A stretch of 58,137 nucleotides of DNA, taken from NCBI RefSeq assembly GCF_034432235.1, contig NZ_DAOUCJ010000037.1:1-58137 (forward strand), written 5' to 3'. The DNA is from Thermoflexus sp. Its GTDB lineage: Bacteria > Chloroflexota > Anaerolineae > Thermoflexales > Thermoflexaceae. A model generated the notes under the pieces. That model was not told the DNA's origin. It saw nothing but the letters and a program-made list of their open reading frames with translations, and ran no database searches. This document shows, one piece after another, positions 15,978-24,141 of this stretch. The first letter of the stretch is position 1. Each line of letters begins with the position of its first letter. The position numbers and the translations under genes are program-made.

Positions 15978-16360
15978 CGGCTTTCCTCCATAATGCGACG
16001 GAGCACTTCCCGCGCCAGCTCTAATGCCTCCCGGGCGTCCTTTTCCCCGGGCCATCCTTCCGGCAACATCCCTGGGAGAGCGTCCGGATAGCGAGTCGGG
16101 ATGTAAAAACGATCCATCCTGAACAGCTGGCTCTCCAGGTCGCCCCACTTCCCCTGCGGGATCTGCCGCACTAAATCCACCAGCTTGTGGGTTCGTGGCG
16201 GCGCCTTGCCCTGGGCTTCCAGGAGCCCTTTCAAGGCCTTCTCAATCGCTTGATGGGCATGGAAGCATGTTTGGTTATAAATTCCATCGTCGAAAGCGAG
16301 TTCCGCCATACGCAGATCCTCGCGAGCGAAACGAAGCCAGCGCTCAAGATGGGGATTCAT
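15974..16360 (-). CDS. HEPN-domain protein of an MNT-HEPN pair
   Basis: A 128-residue helical HEPN (PF05168-like) protein: NPHLERWLRFAREDLRMAEL, CFHAHQAIEKALKGLLEAQG, PRTHKLVDLV and FYIPTRYPDALP are standard family landmarks. In MntA-HepT systems the HEPN member is an RNase toxin carrying R-x(4-6)-H. I find no such spacing here (the only close pair is R56-T-H58), so RNase activity is doubtful. It overlaps the nucleotidyltransferase gene by 17 bp upstream and ccmF by ATGA downstream. The module sits inside the ccm cluster. Confidence 0.85.
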   Translation of the reverse strand: MNPHLERWLRFAREDLRMAELAFDDGIYNQTCFHAHQAIEKALKGLLEAQGKAPPRTHKLVDLVRQIPQGKWGDLESQLFRMDRFYIPTRYPDALPGMLPEGWPGEKDAREALELAREVLRRIMEESR

Positions 16361-16706
16361 AGATCACCACCCCCCTGGCGAGCACTTCCTCCTGAAAGAA
16401 GGGGCGGGTTCGGATCTCCTCGAACTCCTCCGGCGTGTAAACCAGAAGATCCATCCCCACACGGGGACGAAATCGCTCCAGCAGCTCGCCGATGCGATCG
16501 AGGAAAGGGCGAGAGGAGGGCATCACCACAATCAGATCCAGATCGGAGTCCGGGCGCAATTCCCCCTGGGCCAGGGAGCCGAACAAGATCACCCGCTGCG
16601 GGGCATAATTCGCGCGCAGGAACTCCAGAAATCGGGTCAGCTCGGCCTCCAGAGCCGCCCGCCTCTCCCGAACCCTCTCCTCCGATGAAGGCACCCGAGC
16701 GGGCAT
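16344..16706 (-). CDS. MNT-type minimal nucleotidyltransferase (antitoxin-like)
   Basis: A 120-residue protein with the nucleotidyltransferase signature GSX10DXD, seen as GSLAQGELRPDSDLDLIVV. A third acidic position lies in VGMDLLVYTPEEF. In known MNT-HEPN modules this enzyme adds AMP to the HEPN toxin and silences it. The order MNT then HEPN, with a 17-bp overlap, is the usual one. It begins 13 bp after the ccmE stop and reads in the same direction. All catalytic residues look intact. Pairing is secure; the actual target is inferred. Confidence 0.87.
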   Translation of the reverse strand: MPARVPSSEERVRERRAALEAELTRFLEFLRANYAPQRVILFGSLAQGELRPDSDLDLIVVMPSSRPFLDRIGELLERFRPRVGMDLLVYTPEEFEEIRTRPFFQEEVLARGVVIYESPS

Positions 16707-16718
16707 CTCCAGATTCCT

Positions 16719-17138
16719 CTACCGCGAGCCTCCAGCTGCCGCCTCCTCCTCATATCGGGTGGGGCATTTGAGGAGGAGATTCCGGGCATAGAACACCCCA
16801 TCCGGCCCCAGGGTGCCCTCCACAATGGCCTGCGCCTCGTTCTGCAGAAGGTCCGGCTTCACGCCTTTATAGACCACCTTGAGCGGCGGGGCCTTCCCGA
16901 TATCCGCCACCCGATCCACGAGACCGAACTCGATATGGAGGGTCTCCGGATCGTAGCGGATGGTCCCGCCGTCCACGATCCCCGAAAGGCGGATCGGGCG
17001 GCCCTGGAGGCTCTCCGCCCGGGCTTTCAGCTCCGAAACCGTCAGGTAATACTGGGAGGCGCTCCGGAGCCCGTTGACGATCAGCAATCCCAGGGCGATG
17101 ACCAGCAACCCTCCCCCGACCCAGAACCGGGCGCGCAT
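16719..17138 (-). CDS. ccmE: Haem chaperone CcmE, CXXXY type
   Basis: A 139-residue membrane-anchored haem chaperone. One N-terminal helix (residues 6-24) is followed by the OB-fold domain (IRLSGIVDGGTIRYDP, VKPDLLQNEAQAIVEGTL). Near the C-terminus the canonical haem-binding HXXXY is replaced by CPTRY (Cys125, Tyr129). A CXXXY variant is known from archaea and some sulfate reducers. The start at 17138 has AGGAGG six bases upstream; an alternative ATG at 17153 contains that ribosome binding site within its own codons and is rejected. It is the first gene of the long minus-strand ccm cluster. Confidence 0.9.
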   Translation of the reverse strand: MRARFWVGGGLLVIALGLLIVNGLRSASQYYLTVSELKARAESLQGRPIRLSGIVDGGTIRYDPETLHIEFGLVDRVADIGKAPPLKVVYKGVKPDLLQNEAQAIVEGTLGPDGVFYARNLLLKCPTRYEEEAAAGGSR

Positions 17139-17217
17139 CGAAATCCTCCTCATCGGAGCGTTCTGTTCAGAGTCTAACACAGGAGGCAGGTCCCCTCCAG
17201 TCCCCATCCCGGTTTGC

Positions 17218-17229
17218 CGGACATGTCCG
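17218..17229. promoter_or_regulatory. 12-bp perfect palindrome in the ccmE/folE divergent region
   Basis: CGGACATGTCCG is a perfect palindrome about 80 bp upstream of ccmE in the 428-bp region between ccmE and folE. It is a candidate operator for either gene. A possible weak minus-strand -10 (TAGACT) for ccmE lies near 17172-17177, without a good -35 box. No protein-coding frame in this region looks real. Confidence 0.3.
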
Positions 17230-17375
17230 TCCGAAATCATCGGGGGAACACAATGGGTCGAAGGGCCCGGGCTCCGGAGTTCCCCAGATCCCGAGCCCCC
17301 TGCCCACAAGCGGGCGGGCCCTTTCTGCTGGTCATGGGATGACGATCGCTTGGGACGCCCGCCTCTTGCCCGCAG

Positions 17376-17405
17376 TTGAAAAGATGGAAGGAAACGGATT
17401 AACAT
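17376..17405 (+). promoter_or_regulatory. Predicted sigma-70 promoter for folE
   Basis: TTGAAA at 17376-17381 and TAACAT at 17400-17405 are separated by 18 bp. Transcription would begin near 17412, leaving a leader of about 155 nt before folE. The leader contains a small hairpin around GGCCGTCTTCAGCGGCC. Confidence 0.45.
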
Positions 17406-17566
17406 CAGGGAAATCGCCCAACGAGCTCTTTTCGGGGGTTTTGAGGGCGGGCCGGCCGTCTTCAGCGGCCGTCCCTGTCATGATGAGATTCGGGGAGAGG
17501 CCGCTCGATCTTCCCTAATTGGGCATGTCAGGTCCGATCATCTTCGACGCGGGAGGGAAGGTGCGG

Positions 17567-18190
17567 ATGGAGCCTCAGGGATGGATCGCGAAAGCGGAAC
17601 CGATCGCTCCGCCTCCAGATCCCATCCAGCTGGCCCGGGTGATCCGGGAGCTGCTGATGGCCCTGGGGGAGGACCCCGAGCGGGAGGGCCTGCGACGCAC
17701 CCCCGCGCGGGTGGCGGAGATGCTTCAGGAAGTGCTGGCCGGTTACTGGATGGATCCGGTGGCTCTGATCAACGGGGCGATCTTTGAGGTCGAAGACAAC
17801 GACCTGGTCCTGGTGCGGGATATCGAGTTTTATAGCATGTGCGAGCATCACCTCCTGCCGTTTTACGGACGGGTCCATGTGGCTTATATTCCCAACGGCC
17901 GCATCATCGGCCTCTCCAAGATCCCGCGGGTGGTGGAGCTCTTCGCCCGCCGCCTCCAGGTTCAGGAGCGGATGACCCGGCAGATCGCGGATTTCCTGGA
18001 GGCGGTGCTGCATCCCCAGGGGGTGGCTGTCGTGGTGGAGGCGGCGCACCTGTGCGCGATGATGCGCGGGGTTCGCAAATCCCATGCCCGCATGGTCACC
18101 CAGGCGCTCACAGGGGTCTTCCGCACCGATCCCCGACACCGGAGCGAGCTGCTGGCCCACCTCCGGAGGCCACCGGAGAAAATCATATAA
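17567..18190 (+). CDS. folE: GTP cyclohydrolase I
   Basis: A 207-residue cytosolic enzyme that converts GTP to dihydroneopterin triphosphate, the first step toward tetrahydrofolate. The zinc ligands are visible: Cys92 and His95 in SMCEHHLLPFYG, and Cys163 in AHLCAMMRGV. The GTP-binding segment RIIGLSKIPRVVELFARRLQ is also intact. The start at 17567 is preferred because GGAGGGAAGG precedes it; in-frame upstream starts (ATG 17525, TTG 17519) lack a ribosome binding site. It appears monocistronic. The identity is certain. Confidence 0.94.
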   Translation: MEPQGWIAKAEPIAPPPDPIQLARVIRELLMALGEDPEREGLRRTPARVAEMLQEVLAGYWMDPVALINGAIFEVEDNDLVLVRDIEFYSMCEHHLLPFYGRVHVAYIPNGRIIGLSKIPRVVELFARRLQVQERMTRQIADFLEAVLHPQGVAVVVEAAHLCAMMRGVRKSHARMVTQALTGVFRTDPRHRSELLAHLRRPPEKII

Positions 18191-18277
18191 ACCCCCGCCG
18201 GTCTGGAATCCGGAAAGGCAGGCTCACCCCCACCGTTTCGGGGCATGGGGAAGGGGGGTTAGATGGTTGTCCGAATA

Positions 18278-18306
18278 TTGACGGAATCGCTTCCCCGTGT
18301 TAGGAT
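18278..18306 (+). promoter_or_regulatory. Predicted sigma-70 promoter for rbfA-nrnA
   Basis: TTGACG at 18278-18283 and TAGGAT at 18301-18306 are spaced by exactly 17 bp. Transcription would start about 10 bp before the GGAGG ribosome binding site of rbfA, giving a short leader. Confidence 0.6.
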
Positions 18307-18327
18307 GGAACGCCCTGGAGGTCCGCC

Positions 18328-18693
18328 ATGGGAGCACGTCGTCAGCGACGCATCGGGGAATTGCTCCGCGAAGAATTGAGCGCCCTCATCGCCGAATTGA
18401 AGGATCCGCGGGTCAGCGGGGTGACGGTGACCGCGGTGGAGCCGGCGCCGGATCTCACCATCGCGAAGGTTTATGTAACGGCGTGGCCCACGGATCCCGC
18501 GCGGCGGGAGGAGGTGCTGGCGGGGCTGGAGCATGCCAAAGGTTATCTAAAGCACGAGCTGGCCGGGCGGGTGATCCTGCGCCGCATCCCGGATCTTGTC
18601 TTTAAATGGGATGATACCTTCGATCGGGCGGACCGGATCGAGCGATTGCTGTCCAAGCTCCATGAAAAGGAGCAGCCGCTGGATGAGTCGTGA
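18328..18693 (+). CDS. rbfA: 30S ribosome-binding factor A
   Basis: A 121-residue KH-like protein that binds immature 30S subunits and aids 16S rRNA 5'-end processing, important for cold adaptation. Family landmarks are RIGELLREELSALIAELKDP, VSGVTVTAVEPAPDLTIAKV and RRIPDLVFKWDDTFDRADRI. Start ATG at 18328 follows TGGAGGTCCGCC. The 3' end overlaps nrnA by 11 bp, matching the common rbfA-nrnA arrangement. Unlike many bacteria, no nusA or infB precedes it. Confidence 0.95.
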   Translation: MGARRQRRIGELLREELSALIAELKDPRVSGVTVTAVEPAPDLTIAKVYVTAWPTDPARREEVLAGLEHAKGYLKHELAGRVILRRIPDLVFKWDDTFDRADRIERLLSKLHEKEQPLDES

Positions 18694-19633
18694 GCAGGCT
18701 CAGCGTATCCTGAAAGAAGCGCAGCGGGTGGCGGTGGCGACCCATGTTTCGCCCGACGCCGACGCCATCAGCAGCGCGATCGGCCTGGTGCAGATCCTCC
18801 GGCGTTTGGGGAAAACGGCGGAGGCCTTTTGCGATGATGATCTTCCTGCTCGTCTGAAAGCGCTCCCCCACGCAGAGGAAATCGCCCGGGTCGCCCATGG
18901 CGCCTTCGATCTCCTGGTCAGCCTGGATGCGAGCGACCCAGGGCGTCTCGGCAAAGCCTTCGCCGAGCTTCAGGGTATCCCCCTGCTGAACATCGATCAC
19001 CACATCACCAACACCCATTTCGGAACCATCAACTGGGTCGATCCCTCCGCGGTGGCGACATCGGAAATGGTGCTCTGGCTCGCCGAGGACCTGGGGGTCA
19101 CGATGGACGCGGAGCTGGCCTCCATCCTGCTGGCAGGGATCGTGGGGGATACCATGGGCCTGCGCACGGCCAACGTCAACGCCCGGGTTATGCATGAAGT
19201 GACCCGCTTGATGGAAGCAGGGGCCTCCCTTCCCGCCCTGGTGGATGCCCTTTTCAACCGCCGCCCCCTGGCCGCCCTCCGCCTCTTCGGGCAGGCGCTG
19301 GCAGAGGTTCGGATGGAAGACGGAGTGATCTGGACGGTGATCACCCGGGAGATGCGGGCGGCCTCCGGGCTGAACCACGCGAACGATCTCAGCCTCTCCA
19401 GTTTTCTCATCGGAGCGGAGGAGGCGCGGATCGCCGCGGTGTTCACCGAACGGGACGATGGGAAAGTGGAGGTCAGCATGCGGGCCCGGCCCGGCTACGA
19501 TGTGGCCCGGGTAGCCCTGGCCTTCGGCGGAGGGGGGCATCCCCCCGCGGCCGGTTGCCTGCTCCCTGGACCTCTGGAGGAAGCGATTCCCCCGATCTTG
19601 AAGGCGCTGAAGGCAGCCGCACGGGATCGTTAG
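18683..19633 (+). CDS. nrnA: DHH-family bifunctional oligoribonuclease / pAp phosphatase NrnA
   Basis: A 316-residue DHH-DHHA1 phosphoesterase that degrades nano-RNA and dephosphorylates pAp. Metal-binding motifs are present: ATHVSPDADAISSAIGL near residues 19-35, SLDASDPGR, and NIDHHITNTHFGTINWVDPS. The DHHA1 domain ends with FGGGGHPPAAGC. The start at 18683 lies inside the rbfA 3' end, so the two are translationally coupled. An in-frame upstream extension is shadow sequence of rbfA. Length and motif order are standard. Confidence 0.92.
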   Translation: MSREQAQRILKEAQRVAVATHVSPDADAISSAIGLVQILRRLGKTAEAFCDDDLPARLKALPHAEEIARVAHGAFDLLVSLDASDPGRLGKAFAELQGIPLLNIDHHITNTHFGTINWVDPSAVATSEMVLWLAEDLGVTMDAELASILLAGIVGDTMGLRTANVNARVMHEVTRLMEAGASLPALVDALFNRRPLAALRLFGQALAEVRMEDGVIWTVITREMRAASGLNHANDLSLSSFLIGAEEARIAAVFTERDDGKVEVSMRARPGYDVARVALAFGGGGHPPAAGCLLPGPLEEAIPPILKALKAAARDR

Positions 19634-19755
19634 GGGGAAACCCACGGGGAGCCCTGAGCTCGCCTTTCACGCCGGGATGGAACGGCAAGGCATCGGTCGA
19701 CGCCCTGCCCTCGCTTATCCTTTACGCCATGGAACGCCAACGGGGAGCCTCGGGG

Positions 19756-20268
19756 ATGGAGACCGTTCGGGTCGGCATCCTCACCATCAGCGATCGGGCC
19801 GCCCGGGGGATTTACCCGGATGAAAGCGGGGCGCTCCTCCGGGAGCGAATCGCGGAACAGATGGGCTGGACCGTCGCCCAATACGCGGTGATCCCCGATG
19901 ACATGGAGGCGATCCAGCGGATCCTGCGGTCGTGGTGTGATGAGGAGGGTCTGGATCTGATCCTGACGACGGGAGGCACCGGGCTGAGCCCTCGGGATCT
20001 CACGCCGGAGGCGACGCGGCCCCTTCTGGAGCGAGAGGCTCCCGGGATCGCCGAGGCGCTGCGCTTCTACAGCCTCCAGCAGACCCCTTTCGCCATGCTC
20101 TCCCGGGGCGTTGCGGGAGTTCGTGGGCGGACCCTGATCATCAATCTGCCGGGCAGCCCCCGCGCGGTGCGGGAGGCGATGGAGATCCTGGGGAAGGTGC
20201 TGCCCCATGCCATCGCCATCCTGCGGGGGGAGACAGGCCCGGCGGCAGAACATTCCTTTCGCGCCTGA
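19756..20268 (+). CDS. mogA: Molybdopterin adenylyltransferase-like protein (MogA/MoaB)
   Basis: A 170-residue cytosolic enzyme of the MogA/MoaB family, which adenylylates molybdopterin before metal insertion. It shows VGILTISDRAARGIYPDESG at the N-terminus, the LTTGGTGLSPRDLTPEAT signature and RGRTLIINLPGSPRAVREAM near the C-terminus. The start at 19756 has GGGGAG upstream and opens directly into the first strand; ATG 19729 is possible but lacks a ribosome binding site. It is 122 bp after nrnA. A ThiS/MoaD-like gene at 36149-36346 is the only other potential cofactor gene here. Confidence 0.88.
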   Translation: METVRVGILTISDRAARGIYPDESGALLRERIAEQMGWTVAQYAVIPDDMEAIQRILRSWCDEEGLDLILTTGGTGLSPRDLTPEATRPLLEREAPGIAEALRFYSLQQTPFAMLSRGVAGVRGRTLIINLPGSPRAVREAMEILGKVLPHAIAILRGETGPAAEHSFRA

Positions 20269-20362
20269 GTCCGGCGGGCCGTCATCCACCCGGTGAGGAT
20301 GCGTTTTCCCCTGCAGCGTTCATGAGGGCCAGGGCCATTCCCCTTATCCCTGACGAAAGCAT

Positions 20363-20395
20363 CCCAACCACTCCCCAAAGGGACCGCTGGTTGGG
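20363..20395. terminator. Hairpin between convergent mogA and pfkA
   Basis: CCCAACCA at 20363-20370 pairs with TGGTTGGG at 20388-20395, and CCC...GGG inside adds further pairing. It lies just past the pfkA stop in the convergent gap. There is no U-tract on either strand, so intrinsic termination is uncertain. Confidence 0.35.
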
Positions 20396-20397
20396 CC

Positions 20398-21363
20398 TCA
20401 ACGGGCCAGCATCAGCACCATATCGTAATAATTGAGATTGGCCTCCCGCCGGCGCTCCACCACCTCCTCCAGGGGGATGGTCACGATCTCCCGCCCCTGT
20501 AGGGCGGTCATCACCCCGCGCTCTCCGGCCAGCAGGGCTTCCACGGCCTTCACCCCCATGCGGGTGGCCAGCAAGCGATCGAAGGCCGTCGGGCTTCCTC
20601 CCCGCTGGATATGGCCCAGGATCGTGATGCGCACATCGAAGCCGATCGGATGGCTCTCCAGGAACTTGGCGACCTCCGTCGTCCGGTAAGGCGCCCCTTC
20701 GGCGATCACGATCAGGGCATGGGTCTTCCCCCGCTCATAGGCATCCATCACCGCCCGGGCGACCTCCTCCAGGCTGGTCTCCCGTTCCGGGATCAGCACC
20801 ATCTCTGCCCCGCCGATCACCCCCGCAATCAGGGCCAGATATCCACAATCCCGGCCCATGGTTTCCACGAGAAAAGCCCGTCCGATCGAGGAGGCCGTAT
20901 CCCGCAGCCGATCGATGGCGTCAATGATGGTGTTCAGGGCAGTGTCGACCCCGATGCTCATATGGGTGCCCCAGATGTCGTTATCGATGCTGGCGGGGAC
21001 CCCTACCACGGCGAAGCCGCGCTGGTGAAGGGCCAGGGCCCCTCGCATCGAGCCATCGCCCCCGATCACCACCAGGCCTTCAATTCCGTATTGATTCAGG
21101 CGACGCAGCGCCTTGCGCTGTCCTTCTTCCGTCATGAACTCCTTCGAGCGGGCGGTCTGCAGGATGGTCCCGCCCCGCTGGATGATGCCCCCCACATCCC
21201 GTGGGCGGAGCTCCACGATCTCCCCTTCGATCAGGCCCTGGAAGCCACGCCGGATCCCTAGCACCTTCACGCCATGGTAGGCCGCGGTGCGCACCACCGC
21301 CCGGATGCAAGCGTTCATGCCCGGCGCATCCCCTCCGCTCGTCATCACCCCGATGCAACGCAT
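20398..21363 (-). CDS. pfkA: 6-phosphofructokinase
   Basis: A 321-residue glycolytic enzyme phosphorylating fructose 6-phosphate. The protein begins MRCIGVMTSGGDAPGMNACI, has the nucleotide loop VIGGDGSMRGA (GGDGS points to ATP and away from pyrophosphate as donor), the catalytic region PASIDNDIWGTHMSIGVDTA, and substrate residues in ETMGRDCGYLAL and GHIQRGGSPTAFDR. The start at 21363 has GGAGG eight bases upstream; a longer frame to 21405 adds an unlikely 14 residues. Encoded divergently from the sugar ABC ATPase gene. Confidence 0.94.
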   Translation of the reverse strand: MRCIGVMTSGGDAPGMNACIRAVVRTAAYHGVKVLGIRRGFQGLIEGEIVELRPRDVGGIIQRGGTILQTARSKEFMTEEGQRKALRRLNQYGIEGLVVIGGDGSMRGALALHQRGFAVVGVPASIDNDIWGTHMSIGVDTALNTIIDAIDRLRDTASSIGRAFLVETMGRDCGYLALIAGVIGGAEMVLIPERETSLEEVARAVMDAYERGKTHALIVIAEGAPYRTTEVAKFLESHPIGFDVRITILGHIQRGGSPTAFDRLLATRMGVKAVEALLAGERGVMTALQGREIVTIPLEEVVERRREANLNYYDMVLMLAR

Positions 21364-21413
21364 TCCGCCCACCTCCGTCGATGCAGCAAGCAAGGATTCT
21401 CTCAAAGATACGC

Positions 21414-21419
21414 ATTATA
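21414..21419 (-). promoter_or_regulatory. Possible -10 box for pfkA
   Basis: TATAAT reads on the minus strand here, about 50 bp upstream of pfkA in a locally AT-rich patch. No good -35 box lies at the expected distance, so only the -10 element is proposed. Confidence 0.35.
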
Positions 21420-21524
21420 TTCATTTTATTGATTCCCGGGACGGATAGGCAACAACCGAGGAAGCGGAGTTCCTGAAGGAATTACGCCGAGGGCTTCCCC
21501 GCGGCTGTCCTGCAGAACAGCCCA

Positions 21525-21553
21525 TTGCCTGAGCAGACCGATCCGATTACAAT
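21525..21553 (+). promoter_or_regulatory. Predicted sigma-70 promoter for the ABC ATPase gene
   Basis: TTGCCT at 21525-21530 and TACAAT at 21548-21553 are spaced by 17 bp. Transcription would start near 21560, about 85 bp ahead of the gene at 21645. Confidence 0.55.
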
Positions 21554-21644
21554 AACAACAAGATGATTAAGGTCTGATTCTTCACCGCTGGCATCGAGGC
21601 AAGCGGATCCCGGGCAGGTGGACTTCTATCAGGGGGTAAGGCCC

Positions 21645-22745
<1,101 letters not shown>

Positions 22746-22759
22746 GCCGATCCCGGTGT

Positions 22760-22789
22760 GGGGCGGGCGCTCCGGCCGGCGCCCGCCCC
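22760..22789. terminator. GC-rich hairpin between convergent genes
   Basis: GGGGCGGGCGC (22760-22770) pairs perfectly with GCGCCCGCCCC (22779-22789) around an 8-nt loop. It lies between the 3' ends of the ABC ATPase and the lipoprotein gene and probably ends transcription from both sides, although a U-tract is missing on both strands. Confidence 0.5.
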
Positions 22790-22797
22790 CTCCAAAA

Positions 22798-23409
22798 TCA
22801 GCGATCCCGCACCGCGGCAAACCGATCGAAGGCCACCCGGGCATCGCCCCGGGCCATGGTCCCAATGCTCACCCCCGCTCGCCCTCCGCCCTCGTTCGCT
22901 CCGCGCTGGATCCGGGCCACTTCCACGCCATTGACCCAGAAGATCATCTCCGCGCCTGCACAACGGACCCGCAGGTGATTGGTGGTCCGCCCGGTCCGGA
23001 TGGCGGCATGCACGGCCCAATCCACCAGGATCCGCCAGCTCCCCTGTTCGTAGAGAAAGACCCCGTAGTAGCCGTCCGCGCTGACGGCGAAGCGGTAGAA
23101 ACGCCCTTCCCCAGCCTGGAGGATCAGCCCATAGTCCGTAGAGGACGGCCCCTCCAGCAGAGCGCCCTCGACCTCCACCTGTCCATCCCGGAACGAAAAA
23201 GGGGAGAGAACCCAGCCGACCGTGCGAGGGGGTTTCAGGCTCAGGATCAGATGGCCGTTCTCGGTGCGGGCGGTGAAGCGGGTCTCCGCTGGAAGCGACC
23301 ACCCGGGCGCGCCGTTCGCGAAGTCCATCGTATAGCGCGCGCTCTCAGCGGGGCGACAGGCAGCGATCAGCGGGAGCAACAGGACCCATCGCAGGCCCAT
23401 GCGCGCCAT
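22798..23409 (-). CDS. Lipoprotein with concanavalin-like (DUF1080/LamG-type) domain
   Basis: A 203-residue predicted lipoprotein. The signal peptide ends at Cys18 (LLPLIAAC). The rest is a beta-sandwich pattern: FANGAPGWSLP, DGQVEVEGALLEG, STDYGLILQAGEGRFYRFAV, WVNGVEVARIQ. This fits the concanavalin-like fold of DUF1080/3-keto-disaccharide hydrolase-type or LamG domains, which often bind carbohydrate. No catalytic residues can be claimed. Start ATG at 23409 follows GGAG; a longer frame to 23571 is non-protein-like. It is convergent with the sugar ABC ATPase gene, which may be coincidental. Confidence 0.6.
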   Translation of the reverse strand: MARMGLRWVLLLPLIAACRPAESARYTMDFANGAPGWSLPAETRFTARTENGHLILSLKPPRTVGWVLSPFSFRDGQVEVEGALLEGPSSTDYGLILQAGEGRFYRFAVSADGYYGVFLYEQGSWRILVDWAVHAAIRTGRTTNHLRVRCAGAEMIFWVNGVEVARIQRGANEGGGRAGVSIGTMARGDARVAFDRFAAVRDR

Positions 23410-23690
23410 GGCGATCTCCGGCCCGCCTCCCTCCGGGAACGCCTCACCTCGCGGATTCCGAAAAGGTGTCTTCACCGCTCGCGGTCTCCCCATGCCCTCG
23501 CTCCCGATGCCCGACGGGCTTCCCTCCAGGCTTCCAGCCTTCATTCTATCCAGCCGGAGCCCAGCTCGCACCCCCCATCCCGGGATGAAGCCCGGGGAGA
23601 CGACCTCCCTCAGCGGCCAGGAGCGGCGCGCCCGGGGAGGACAACGCTATGGGGCATGGAGGATATCCAGAGCCACAGAACTGAGAGAGG

Positions 23691-23720
23691 GGAGTATAAT
23701 TCTCCAAGGAATAAACTTGG
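23691..23720 (+). promoter_or_regulatory. hicB promoter with overlapping inverted repeats
   Basis: A -10 box TATAAT (23695-23700) lies inside the inverted repeat GGAG-N7-CTCC (23691-23705). It is followed by CCAAG-N7-CTTGG (23704-23720). The two dyads overlap by two bases and cover the likely transcription start, about 50 bp upstream of hicB. This is the layout expected for an autorepressing antitoxin operator. The remaining 344-bp region between the lipoprotein gene and hicB shows nothing else. Confidence 0.5.
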
Positions 23721-23753
23721 GGGGATTTTCAGAGAGACATTCGGGAGGCGATC

Positions 23754-23963
23754 ATGCGATTCAAGGTGATGCTGGAGCCCAGCGAGGAAGGCGGTTATAC
23801 CGCTTATGTTCCCTCGTTGCCCGGTTGCATCAGTGAAGGGGAGACCATCGAGGAGGCGCTGAAGAACATTCAGGAGGCGATCGAGCTGTATCTGGAGCCG
23901 GTGGAGGATGAGCTCATCCCGCTGCTGACGGAGACGACACTGGTGCGGGAGCTGGAGTTGTGA
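23754..23963 (+). CDS. hicB: HicB-family antitoxin-like protein
   Basis: A 69-residue protein with the HicB partial RNase-H-like fold: FKVMLEPSEEGGYTAYVPSL, PGCISEGETIEEALKNIQEA and IELYLEPVED. HicB normally neutralises the mRNA-cleaving HicA toxin. No C-terminal DNA-binding extension is visible, so this is the short HicB type. GGGAGGCGATC precedes the ATG. The following hicA-like frame is truncated, so this is an antitoxin whose partner has decayed. Family assignment is strong. Confidence 0.88.
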   Translation: MRFKVMLEPSEEGGYTAYVPSLPGCISEGETIEEALKNIQEAIELYLEPVEDELIPLLTETTLVRELEL

Positions 23964-24058
23964 GCAAGGTGCCCAGCCTGTCCTATGAGCAGATCATCCG
24001 CTCCATCCTCCAGCTCAATGTTTCCTCCCCTCCTCCCGCTGCGCCCGTTATCTTATAA
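23960..24058 (+). pseudogene. Truncated hicA-like remnant
   Basis: A GTG at 23960 overlaps the hicB stop (GTGA) and opens a 32-codon frame starting VSKVPSLSYEQIIRSIL. The N-termini of HicA/YcfA toxins look very similar (MSK-P-hydrophobic, then an amphipathic helix). After codon 17 the sequence becomes Ser/Pro-rich and ends at TAA 24056-24058. The dsRBD core and catalytic His (in GSH motifs) are missing. It is best read as the 5' fragment of a lost toxin. Confidence 0.6.
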
Positions 24059-24141
24059 TTTAATTCCCCTGGAGCCAGTATCCACTCCGCCCCGCTTCGG
24101 GCGGCTTGCTCTCATCCTTTCGGCCCGGGGAGCGCGCAACG

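Noticed and set aside
15974..16360. HEPN gene as an active RNase toxin
   Set aside because: No R-x(4-6)-H motif is visible, so I annotate the domain without claiming nuclease activity.
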